43,876 nucleotides of DNA, taken from the NCBI GenBank assembly GCA_903919125.1, contig CAIXGS010000063.1, positions 1 through 43,876 on the forward strand, read 5' to 3'. Below, one piece after another: positions 16,141-24,011 of the stretch. The stretch comes from an uncultured Spartobacteria bacterium (GTDB lineage: Bacteria; Verrucomicrobiota; Verrucomicrobiia; Chthoniobacterales; Chthoniobacteraceae). Both the position numbers and the translations under genes were made by a program. The notes below the pieces were generated by a model. That model was not told the DNA's origin. It saw nothing but the letters and a program-made list of their open reading frames with translations, and made no database searches. The first letter of the stretch is position 1, and every line of letters starts with the position of its first letter.

Positions 16141-18699
16141 TTAATCTGCGAGCACTTCGTACCAAAGGGCGCGGTGTTGGGGATCTAGTTCGAGGATGCC
16201 GTCCCGCAGGATGATTTCCTTACGCCGAATTCCGCGTTCATCAAGGGCCCAGACGCGAAACCGACCAGCGTTGGTCGGTAGCGAAATTGTCGCGCGCACG
16301 CCTTCGACAAGCGAGGGCGCGCGTCCCCAATCCTTTCCGACGCTCTCATGGGCCGCGCTGGTCCAACGTAAATCAGTGTTTTCGGCGCGCGCTGTAGCGG
16401 TGACCAGTAGCTTTTGCGGCGATGCGCTCCCCCGTTTTGGAAAGGCAAACGCCCTTTTTACATTTGAACTTATCAAGCGAGTCTCCAACGCCAAAACTCT
16501 TGGCTCCAGAGTCATCTGAATGCACGACCACTCGCTTTTGGGTTCAATGCGAACACCACCAAAGTCAAAAGTCATCCCACGAGTGAAGCCGACAAGCGCT
16601 ACGGAATAGGGTGTCTCAATCTTAAAAAACGGGTCCGTTTGAGTCGCCTTCTCTGTCGGATTCTGCGCTTCACGCCTTGGGTTCAACCCAACCGTTTGCA
16701 CCAAGGCTGTCAGCGATCCCACATCGACCGATAGGCGCCGTTGCATGGCGCTTCGCCGGTCAACGCCCGCATGAGTCGCGTCAATCAGCGGTCCGTGGTT
16801 ACGCGCAATTTCCATCGCGGCCTCGAGCGTGAACGTCGCCTTGACTGCATCAGCGGCTGGCTCCACGTCGCCGCGCAAAAACAGGGCGAGACTCGCGGGA
16901 AGCGTCGCCATTTTGACAGGGTGCTGGTCGATGTCGAAGAACCCAGCGATCGCCCCCTTATTCCAGTCGTCGCCGCGATGCGAATAGGCGAATGCGAACA
17001 CGCCATCCCAGTCCTGTCGGGCGGCAAACGCGCACAGCAGAGGGAAAGCTTCAGCGGAGAACTCGTTCGGAGCCGGATGACTGTATTCCGTGCAAATAAA
17101 CGGCTTATCTGAAACCCGTTTAGCGGCAAGGTCTGGCAGAATGCCTCCGTCGGGACGACCCGCCATCGGGATATTTTTGACTGTCCAAACCGCCTCGTTC
17201 CAATCGTTGCCGGAAAAGTCGGGATGCTGCCAGTAAGCGTGCGAGTCAATGACGTCGAATTGGCTTTGAATGGGAAAGGGCGACCAACCCAATTGAGTCC
17301 CCACTAGGGGGCTGCGCACCTTTAATTCGTCTTTCAGAAAAGTCCGCATATCCGACCAGTACCGTTGCTCCAACGTCCACAAAAACGCATACCATTCACG
17401 CTGGAGCGCCTCGCTCAAGCCATCGTATTGAGCACGAGTGATGGCAGTTTCAGGAATCTCGCCACTCAACGCCGCCGCTCTGAATGAAAGGTCCTTACAT
17501 TCGAGTTTTTGCGTTTCCAGACCGAATCCTGTGATCCCAACGCGAACACTCGATTCAGCCGTCTCTGGTGTTAAATGCACCGTTATATCCGACCATTCGG
17601 TTGCAAACTCCACACTCCGGCGGGCAAGTACTTTCCACGGTTCGCAGGACTGCATCAAAACGACCTCCGCACTCGTCGCCTTGCTTGCCCGAGCGCGGAA
17701 CGAAAAAGCATAGCGCTCTTTGGCTTGAACGGCAGGAAGTGGACAAAAAAATTGTGCATGCCAGGCTTCGCTTCCGGGCTTTTTAACGGTGAAAGTGAGC
17801 GAACCCTCCGCCGCTTCGCCCTGCGTAAGAGCCGCTCCGTGCTGTTCAAACGTCCAACCAGATTTTGGCAACAACTGCGCACCAGCGGCCCTTGTTCCCT
17901 TGCTGAATAAGGCATCGAGCTCTCCCCTCGACGTAAACTTCTCAGCTAGCCATTTTTTCCAAAGTAGCGACAGCTCTGTTCGATAAGGCGCTGCAATGTG
18001 ATCCAGAGTGCCGTAATGCCAAGAAGTCAGTAGCGAGTTTTCGTTGTTAATCTCGATGAGTGCGATTGCGGGCTCTGAATTGTAGGTGGCCTTCGTATAC
18101 GGATTTAAGTGAGTCAATAGGGCGCGTGCATATTCCTTTTGAAATCCGATCATCGCTGCACAAAAATTATCCACGCCCGCGTCAAACGGTGGATTCCCGC
18201 GCTTCTCATTTGTGGGCCGGTCTGGGTAAATGCGCGACACATGGAGGTTCAGATCCGTGTAAATTCCGTTCTTTTTGAGCTCCGCGATGAAGTAATCAAG
18301 CTTGTCTAATTGTCCCAGATCGAGGCTCCTCATGTCGGCTTTCCAAATACCTCCCGGCGCAGACTGCATATCGAGATGATGAAAACGCACGCAGTTGATT
18401 CCGAACTTCGCCATGCGCGCAGCGATCTTTTGCGAGTCAGCGTGCGTAGGAAAATTTGCCGCGAAAGCCAGATTCACGCCGAATAGGCGCAACCGCTTTC
18501 CACTGGCAAAAAGGTGTCCGTTTTTGACGAAAACAAACCCGTCGCGTCCTGCGGGTTTATCCAGCCAGGCGCTTAGATTCGTCGAGGAATCCGAGGCATC
18601 GTCCCATGGAAGCACGCACGGAAAACGATCCATGGGCTCAAGCGCCGAAAGCCAAGGCGCACCGATAATGAAACATGCTAGACAGGCTGATTTGCTCAT
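16141..18699 (-). CDS. Exported clan-A (GH5-like) glycoside hydrolase with an inserted carbohydrate-binding module
   Basis: The 852-residue protein starts at ATG 18699, which has GAGAGG upstream and a signal peptide (MSKSACLACFIIGAPWLSALEP). The N-terminal part is a (beta/alpha)8 barrel: GVNLAFAANFP, MAKFGINCVRFHHLD and NGIYTDLNLHVSR. The likely acid/base is Glu220 in LIEINNENS and the likely nucleophile is Glu538 in PFICTEYSHP, the usual retaining-enzyme pair. Between them, about residues 281-408, is a jelly-roll CBM4_9-like module (WHAQFFCPLPA, YAFSFRARAS, GITGFGLETQKLECKDLSF). A beta-rich C-terminal region follows. It is the last gene of the HlyD/synthase operon, 13 bases after the synthase stop, so it probably trims or releases that polymer. 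The substrate is unknown. Confidence 0.82.
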   Translation of the reverse strand: MSKSACLACFIIGAPWLSALEPMDRFPCVLPWDDASDSSTNLSAWLDKPAGRDGFVFVKNGHLFASGKRLRLFGVNLAFAANFPTHADSQKIAARMAKFGINCVRFHHLDMQSAPGGIWKADMRSLDLGQLDKLDYFIAELKKNGIYTDLNLHVSRIYPDRPTNEKRGNPPFDAGVDNFCAAMIGFQKEYARALLTHLNPYTKATYNSEPAIALIEINNENSLLTSWHYGTLDHIAAPYRTELSLLWKKWLAEKFTSRGELDALFSKGTRAAGAQLLPKSGWTFEQHGAALTQGEAAEGSLTFTVKKPGSEAWHAQFFCPLPAVQAKERYAFSFRARASKATSAEVVLMQSCEPWKVLARRSVEFATEWSDITVHLTPETAESSVRVGITGFGLETQKLECKDLSFRAAALSGEIPETAITRAQYDGLSEALQREWYAFLWTLEQRYWSDMRTFLKDELKVRSPLVGTQLGWSPFPIQSQFDVIDSHAYWQHPDFSGNDWNEAVWTVKNIPMAGRPDGGILPDLAAKRVSDKPFICTEYSHPAPNEFSAEAFPLLCAFAARQDWDGVFAFAYSHRGDDWNKGAIAGFFDIDQHPVKMATLPASLALFLRGDVEPAADAVKATFTLEAAMEIARNHGPLIDATHAGVDRRSAMQRRLSVDVGSLTALVQTVGLNPRREAQNPTEKATQTDPFFKIETPYSVALVGFTRGMTFDFGGVRIEPKSEWSCIQMTLEPRVLALETRLISSNVKRAFAFPKRGSASPQKLLVTATARAENTDLRWTSAAHESVGKDWGRAPSLVEGVRATISLPTNAGRFRVWALDERGIRRKEIILRDGILELDPQHRALWYEVLAD

Positions 18700-18702
18700 G
18701 GG

Positions 18703-18708
18703 CCTCTC
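18703..18708 (-). promoter_or_regulatory. Ribosome binding site that fixes the glycoside hydrolase start
   Basis: GAGAGG on the minus strand lies three bases before ATG 18699. This favours that start over an in-frame codon at 18780 inside the synthase gene. Confidence 0.6.
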
Positions 18709-18712
18709 GCTT

Positions 18713-20851
18713 TCAGACCGATTCCGCCAACGGGTACATGCGCAATCCAGCTCGGAGATATTCGAAAATGGCGCGCACATCTGATTTGCGTTTCACCTTC
18801 CATTGTCCGGGTCGGCAGTAAATATGCTCCACCAATGTACGGCGTTGTGGTAGAGATAGTTGTTTGAATATAAAACTGACTGTCCCCTCGGCATCGAGGC
18901 AGATTCGAACTGGGACATTTTCCCAACCCAAGGCGGCCATATTTAGCAAACCTTCAGCGGGATAACTGGACAGTGGAAGCGTACTTTTTGCTGTAACTTC
19001 ATTCTCCGAAAGAAGGAGCGATTTGCCACCAAGAGTGTGGGAGTCCCAATGGAGTTGGAAGTCGAGTGCGTGTTTGAATCTACGGAAAGGGTGGCAGCGA
19101 TGGATGTCCATCGACGCGAGAAGACACATCCAGAGCAGCGGAAGATTGCTCAGTGTGAAGTAAAGAATGATGCCGAAAAGTTCAGGATGCTCTCGGTTTT
19201 CAGCCGTGAAAAATGCAAGTGCCAGTCCAATTAAGTGCAACGCAATGAGAATGAAAAATGGAGTAGCGACTTGCAGGTTTAAAGTGAGTTGCTTGGGCCT
19301 GCGCGTTTTGTTCGTCACCCGGAAGCGCGCGCCAAACGGTCGAATCATAGTCCAAAGCACCGTGAGACCAATGGACGGCGCAAAAAACGTCTCGTAAAGC
19401 TCCGTCCATAGCGGCGAGCGGTATCCCAACGTCAACCACGAGTACAACAAGTAGTAACCTAAAATAAACGGCAACCGAAAGAATAGCATTTCAGCGATGC
19501 TCATTCGCAACATCATTATGCCAAAGAATAAATAGCACAAAGGCGCCAAGATGTTGAAAAGCGTGCAGGCGCTTCCCCCGTAGTACAGCATTCCAGAAAA
19601 ATGGAGCACCCGCTGCTTCCAGTTGAGTCCGGGAATGGTCAGCGGGTTCGTCGATGCGAAAATCCCCTGCAAAGTACCCTGCGCCCAGCGGGAGTTTTGT
19701 TGAATAAATTCTCCGCACGTATCGGCAGCCAACCCTGAGGAAAGCGCCTCGTTGAGGTACAATAGTTTGTGACCCATCGCCTGCAACTTGATCGAAGTCG
19801 CCCAATCTTCAGTGATCGTATCCGTCGGGATCAGACCGATTTCTTCCAAAGCACTGCGGCGCGCCACCCAGCTAGTGCCGTGGCATACAATGGCATTGAA
19901 GGTATCCCGACCGGGTTGCAGCACACGGAAAAAAAGGGTCTGTTCACCTTCGATCGCGCGTTCCAGACCAAGGTTGCGCTGGACAGAGTCTTGATTAAAA
20001 AAATGTTGGGGCGTTTGAACTAAAGCCACTTTTGGATCGAGAAAAAAGCCGACGGTTCGTTCCAGAAAATCGCGTGTGGGAATGAAGTCTGCGTCGAAGG
20101 AAACGACGAGTTCAGCGTGGGACTGTTTGAGGGCGTTATTGAGGTTGCCGGCCTTTGCGTGCGAGTTGTCAGGGCGATCCAGGTAGCGACAACCTAGGCG
20201 CGCCGCCAGGGACCGCATCACGGGTCGGCGCCGATCGTCGAGCAACCAGATGGTTTTGTTGGGGTACTCCATCGCCTGACATCCGATAATCGATCGCTCC
20301 AGCATTTCCATCGGTTCGGAGTAGGTCGGGATGAACACATCCACAGCAGGCAGGTATTTTCCGCTGCGCACGAATTGTGCTGAAACATCCGCTTGCGCCG
20401 AGCGGTTCGTTAGACGGAATAACGACAGGTATCCAAGGATGATGCGAACATGGAGAAAGACCTCAGAAGCGAAAAACAATAGGCTGAATACTGCGTTGAG
20501 CGGCGTGTCCAATTGGAGTGTCGCGACGAGGCGAAACACAAGGTAGCCCAGTTGCAAAACGACGAACACGATCGCTACCGGAACCCGCACCCAATTCGGG
20601 GGTATTTTGAACGCGGTGCGCAGAGTGATTGCCCACCACGCAACGAGAATAGCGGGCGTCATGATCCACATAGGAGAGACTGCCCCGCTGTCGAGTTGCA
20701 GTTGCCGGCGTCCCCAATGGATTACATGCTCCCAATACTGAAACAAAACTACCCAATCAGAGCTCCCGCAGATCCAATAAGCTGTAGGAAAAAGAATTAC
20801 AGCGAAAGCAAGCCGCTTCCAGCCCCGATTCATCGGCACTAATTTATTCAC
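18713..20851 (-). CDS. Cellulose-synthase-like processive glycosyltransferase (BcsA-type GT2)
   Basis: This is a 712-residue inner-membrane synthase with about eight transmembrane segments around a GT-A domain. Its catalytic signature is complete: VDVFIPTYSEP (171-180), DD 205-206, DAD 253-255, TED 347-349 and QNSRW 385-389. FRVTNK at 510-515 matches the FxVTxK gating loop of BcsA. The FFCGS-equivalent reads IVCHGTS. The C-terminal cytosolic region (about 584-700) sits where PilZ lies in BcsA, but lacks clear RxxxR and (D/N)xSxxG motifs, so c-di-GMP control is doubtful. The start may be GTG 20851 or ATG 20833, neither with a Shine-Dalgarno sequence. It follows the HlyD gene by 56 bases. No BcsB or BcsC is nearby. 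The polymer could be cellulose or another beta-glycan. Confidence 0.88.
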   Translation of the reverse strand: MNKLVPMNRGWKRLAFAVILFPTAYWICGSSDWVVLFQYWEHVIHWGRRQLQLDSGAVSPMWIMTPAILVAWWAITLRTAFKIPPNWVRVPVAIVFVVLQLGYLVFRLVATLQLDTPLNAVFSLLFFASEVFLHVRIILGYLSLFRLTNRSAQADVSAQFVRSGKYLPAVDVFIPTYSEPMEMLERSIIGCQAMEYPNKTIWLLDDRRRPVMRSLAARLGCRYLDRPDNSHAKAGNLNNALKQSHAELVVSFDADFIPTRDFLERTVGFFLDPKVALVQTPQHFFNQDSVQRNLGLERAIEGEQTLFFRVLQPGRDTFNAIVCHGTSWVARRSALEEIGLIPTDTITEDWATSIKLQAMGHKLLYLNEALSSGLAADTCGEFIQQNSRWAQGTLQGIFASTNPLTIPGLNWKQRVLHFSGMLYYGGSACTLFNILAPLCYLFFGIMMLRMSIAEMLFFRLPFILGYYLLYSWLTLGYRSPLWTELYETFFAPSIGLTVLWTMIRPFGARFRVTNKTRRPKQLTLNLQVATPFFILIALHLIGLALAFFTAENREHPELFGIILYFTLSNLPLLWMCLLASMDIHRCHPFRRFKHALDFQLHWDSHTLGGKSLLLSENEVTAKSTLPLSSYPAEGLLNMAALGWENVPVRICLDAEGTVSFIFKQLSLPQRRTLVEHIYCRPGQWKVKRKSDVRAIFEYLRAGLRMYPLAESV

Positions 20852-20907
20852 TGTGTATTTGAGGCGTTGCGCGGCTGTTCACCAGTTCGACTTCCCTTTT
20901 GGGACTG

Positions 20908-21966
20908 TCAAAATCCACTTTGTTCCCTACTGATGCGTAGCATCATCGACGGCTCGTCCTTCGTTTTTGGAAGGCTCACCACCACGCTGCGACCCACTCC
21001 AAAAAACTGGCTAGCCGAAAACGGCGGCTGCGTTTCGGAACGTACACGCACCGCGATTCGTCTCCGAGTCAGGTCGCTGGAGGGAAGCGCCACGAAGCTC
21101 TCCGGATCCAGCCGCCCGACGCCTGCCCGCACCGATTCAACCCGTCCACTCCAAGTCTCCTCCCCGTCCACTGTCCGAATGTTTACCAGAGTCCCGACGG
21201 CAAATTTATCTACGTGTCTCTCGTTGATAAATGCTTCTACCCAATAATTTGCGGGATCGATAATTTGCGCGACAGACTCCTGCGGCCCAACCTGACAGCC
21301 ATTCTGAGCGCGCACCGCCCACACCACGCCGTCAAAGGGCATCGTCACAGTCGCGTGCCGTTGTAATGTCACGAGTTGTTCCACCTGACGCACTCGTTCC
21401 TCTGCGGAGCGCAGTTGCTCCTTTTTTTGCTCCACGGCCTGACGGCAGATAGACACAAAAGTCTCCTCTTCCATAAACCGCAATTTCGGCGTGAGGTTGT
21501 CCTTATAGAGTGACTCGTATAGCTGAAAAATTTGCTCCTGCTTAGAGAGTCGTAATTCGGTGTCGTTCAACTCGGCTCTCAAGCGATCGACGAGCTCGAG
21601 TAAGGGCATTGTTTCCAGATTATTAAACCGCTGGTTTTCAACATGAAACAAGTCGACTCCGCGAGCCACTCGCTCCCCCGGACTGAGCGCCGAAATCTGT
21701 AGTTGTCCCGCGATCGGTGCACGCAGGGAAGTGACGCTTGTATTCAGGTAAGCTTGCTCGCTTTCCACCTTCGTGAGGGTACGTTGCACAAACAGACAAC
21801 CGCCCACAGACATGCCGGCGGCGAGGGTGAATCGCACCGATTGAAAAAGCCAACGCCTCCAGCGAGAGGTAGACAGCGCCTCCAGCGCCTCACTAATTTC
21901 TGCAGCAGACGCTTGCTGCTGTAAGCCCATAGACTCCATGGATATGGTGTTGCCTTTTGTATTCAT
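20908..21966 (-). CDS. HlyD-type periplasmic adaptor (membrane fusion protein)
   Basis: This is a 352-residue adaptor. A cytoplasmic lead of about 35 residues is followed by one transmembrane helix (FTLAAGMSVGGCLFV). Then come a biotinyl-lipoyl half (LRAPIAGQLQISALSPGERV), a long coiled coil (about LELVDRLRAELNDTELRL to QVEQLVTLQRH) and the second lipoyl half (ATVTMPFDGVVWAVRAQNG). The beta-barrel part is WVEAFINERHVDKFAVG. ATG 21966 is preceded by GAGGAGGAG, the best ribosome site seen in this window, so the frame upstream to 22005 is excluded. Adaptors of this kind link inner-membrane machines to TolC-like channels. Being first in an operon with a BcsA-like synthase, it probably guides polymer across the periplasm. 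Confidence 0.87.
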   Translation of the reverse strand: MNTKGNTISMESMGLQQQASAAEISEALEALSTSRWRRWLFQSVRFTLAAGMSVGGCLFVQRTLTKVESEQAYLNTSVTSLRAPIAGQLQISALSPGERVARGVDLFHVENQRFNNLETMPLLELVDRLRAELNDTELRLSKQEQIFQLYESLYKDNLTPKLRFMEEETFVSICRQAVEQKKEQLRSAEERVRQVEQLVTLQRHATVTMPFDGVVWAVRAQNGCQVGPQESVAQIIDPANYWVEAFINERHVDKFAVGTLVNIRTVDGEETWSGRVESVRAGVGRLDPESFVALPSSDLTRRRIAVRVRSETQPPFSASQFFGVGRSVVVSLPKTKDEPSMMLRISREQSGF

Positions 21967-21970
21967 GCCA

Positions 21971-21979
21971 CTCCTCCTC
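21971..21979 (-). promoter_or_regulatory. Strong Shine-Dalgarno of the HlyD gene
   Basis: GAGGAGGAG on the minus strand ends four bases before ATG 21966. It decides the start and contrasts with the absence of such sites before most genes here. Confidence 0.8.
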
Positions 21980-21999
21980 AGATTGAGTTTCCCTGCTCC

Positions 22000-22246
22000 A
22001 TCCAACCTCCCAAACTCCCCAGTTTCCGCGCGGGTCCCGCTTTGCTCTTAATCGTCTTTGCTTTGCCAGTCGGTTGATAAACCGAGCGTCCTCGAAGCAA
22101 AATCCGCCTTCACTCAATGCCCGCTTTTTGAACTCGGACGCCGGAATGGCCATATCACTTACCCCACGCCGAAGCGTTTCGCCCTGCTGCGAGGCTACTT
22201 GCAGAAAAGCTCCTTCAGCCCTGCAATTCGCAGGCTGAACCGCCCA
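22000..22246. other. Gap upstream of the HlyD operon
   Basis: No supported gene. A hairpin (CAGCC.TGC/GCAGGCTG with one bulge, about 22217-22238) lies 9 bases after the esterase stop; it lacks a T-tract. The promoter of the HlyD-synthase-hydrolase operon is likely here, but no clear -35/-10 pair was seen. Confidence 0.35.
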
Positions 22247-23914
22247 CTAGGGCTGGGACAATTTATCTACCAAAAACTCGAGACCCGTTTTGTGTTTGGT
22301 CTCTGGCGCACCGGGATAAACCAACTCGGATTCCACTTTCAGCGATTGAAGGCGCTCTTGGAGTTTTATTCCGAAGTTGGCGGTGTGCGTCGGGTCTTTT
22401 TCATCCTGACCCAAGGCAGGCGGAGTTCCGTACGTCATAAAAATAGCGGGTGCATCGCTGGCTGCGAGGGCATATGGGGAATACTCATTGATCCAAGGCA
22501 AGATTGTCTCGCGAGTCTCCGGAGCCCAAAAGTTCTTAACCCCGAAGGCGTGGCCTCCGTAAGTACTATTGGGAGTCCATTCCTTCATCTGCTGCGGGTC
22601 CAAAGAGGTTTGTCCGGCGTGGGCAACCACACAAATTGGGCGCGTGGATTCTCTCGAAACTGGGTCGTTACTCGCTGGATCAGCCAGATCTTTATGAAAG
22701 GCGAGCCACAAACTAGTGCAAGCCCCTGCAGAACCACCCCAAAGTCCCAAGCGATCTTTCCTGATATTCCACTGCGCAGACTTACTACGGATAAACTGAA
22801 TGGCCCGCGCCGCGTCGCTCATCGGCCCCTTTACAGGAGGAATCAGCCCATCCGCGGTGGACTCGTTAATGAAGCGGTACTCTACCGAAGCCACAGAAAT
22901 CCCCGCCTTGAGATAATCCTCCACGTGCCCCGGATCCACATGACTTCCAGCACCCCATCCGCCGCCGTGAATGTACACCGCAACAGGGGTTGGCTTGTCG
23001 GAGGGCGCCTTCCAAAAATCCACAATTTGCTTGGCGTGCGGGCCGTAAGACACCGACTGGTGCGTGGGTTCGGGGTTTCCGTAATAATGGTATTGGAGGA
23101 AACTGAGGACTGCAGAAGGATTCTCCAAGCCGTGCGGATGATGCCCCTCGGCTTCCTGATGAATCATTTTAAAGACACCGCCGAGCTTTTCGTATTCGGC
23201 CTGCATCCGTGCGCCGTTCTCAGAAACGGGAACCACGCCGTCCTTGTCTCCAGCCACGTAAACAATTGCAACTTTGTCTGCGACTAGCTTGGGCACAAGG
23301 TCTACTGGATTCTCTTTAAAAGCGAGCGCCTCAGCCTCTGAACCAAAGCCGTATAATTCCTGAAGGCTGGCCCAATCCTTCGGACTTCCTTTACTCAATC
23401 CAAGTTTGCCACCAGGCCAACTTTTGAAGTCACAAACCGCTTTGTCCATGTAAAGCGCCGCCACCTTGCCAGGATGTTTTGCGGCCCAGCGGGCAATCGA
23501 GAGGCCCTCTCGGCTTAGTCCCATCAGCGCGATCTTCTTATTCAATCCGTAAGTCTCAGTGATTTCATGATAAACCTCATCCCATTTGGCGATCGCTTGC
23601 GTTGCGCCGAACGTGTTTCCGGGGCCCAGTGCCACCACATAAAATCCAAGTTTAACCAGCTCTAACTCGGTACGCGCCATGTTCGCAACCGCGGGATTCT
23701 CCGTGTTATAGAGCGAGGGTGCGAGGATCCAAGCCTTTGCAGGAAGGGGTTGGGTGGGTACGAGTACCGAGACTTTATCAGAGCCGATGTTAAAGGAATA
23801 AAGGGGAACGCCGTGGTGGTCAGCCTTCTCTCCGGGAAAGGGAGATGCCGCATTGAGAGAGGCCACTATCGAAAAAAACAGGGCGACAAACGGGACGAGT
23901 GGGAGGGGTTTCAT
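22247..23914 (-). CDS. Exported protein with two tandem alpha/beta-hydrolase domains
   Basis: The 555-residue product has a Sec signal (MKPLPLVPFVALFFSIVASLNAA) and two hydrolase units. The first (about 30-280) has nucleophile Ser134 in GLSREG, an acid in YVAGDKDGVVP (about 220-229) and His in EAEGHHPHG (near 258-261). The second (about 300-553) has oxyanion motif YIHGGGWG (314-321) and nucleophile Ser395 in WGGSAGA, as in hormone-sensitive-lipase/BD-FAE type carbohydrate esterases. Both nucleophile elbows are intact, so two activities are possible. The pairing suggests removal of acyl groups from a polysaccharide, but the substrate is not known. It starts at ATG 23914, 97 bases after the next hydrolase gene. 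It lies 280 bases upstream of HlyD on the same strand. Confidence 0.82.
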   Translation of the reverse strand: MKPLPLVPFVALFFSIVASLNAASPFPGEKADHHGVPLYSFNIGSDKVSVLVPTQPLPAKAWILAPSLYNTENPAVANMARTELELVKLGFYVVALGPGNTFGATQAIAKWDEVYHEITETYGLNKKIALMGLSREGLSIARWAAKHPGKVAALYMDKAVCDFKSWPGGKLGLSKGSPKDWASLQELYGFGSEAEALAFKENPVDLVPKLVADKVAIVYVAGDKDGVVPVSENGARMQAEYEKLGGVFKMIHQEAEGHHPHGLENPSAVLSFLQYHYYGNPEPTHQSVSYGPHAKQIVDFWKAPSDKPTPVAVYIHGGGWGAGSHVDPGHVEDYLKAGISVASVEYRFINESTADGLIPPVKGPMSDAARAIQFIRSKSAQWNIRKDRLGLWGGSAGACTSLWLAFHKDLADPASNDPVSRESTRPICVVAHAGQTSLDPQQMKEWTPNSTYGGHAFGVKNFWAPETRETILPWINEYSPYALAASDAPAIFMTYGTPPALGQDEKDPTHTANFGIKLQERLQSLKVESELVYPGAPETKHKTGLEFLVDKLSQP

Positions 23915-24011
23915 AACAGTAAAACGAGTGTGGCGGGATCAGCAAAGCGCCCCCGAAGGGTGCTGTCTCTTTGAGGCGAACTACCAGTTAGGTTTTGTGG
24001 CAACCGCCGGC

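Noticed and set aside
21893-22153. Minus-strand frame of 86 residues before the HlyD gene
   Set aside because: Most of its second half overlaps the HlyD start in another frame, and the HlyD start has a strong ribosome site; no family is recognised.
22058-23287. Long plus-strand frame of 409 residues opposite the double esterase
   Set aside because: It is antisense to a clearly recognised gene with intact motifs and has no family resemblance.
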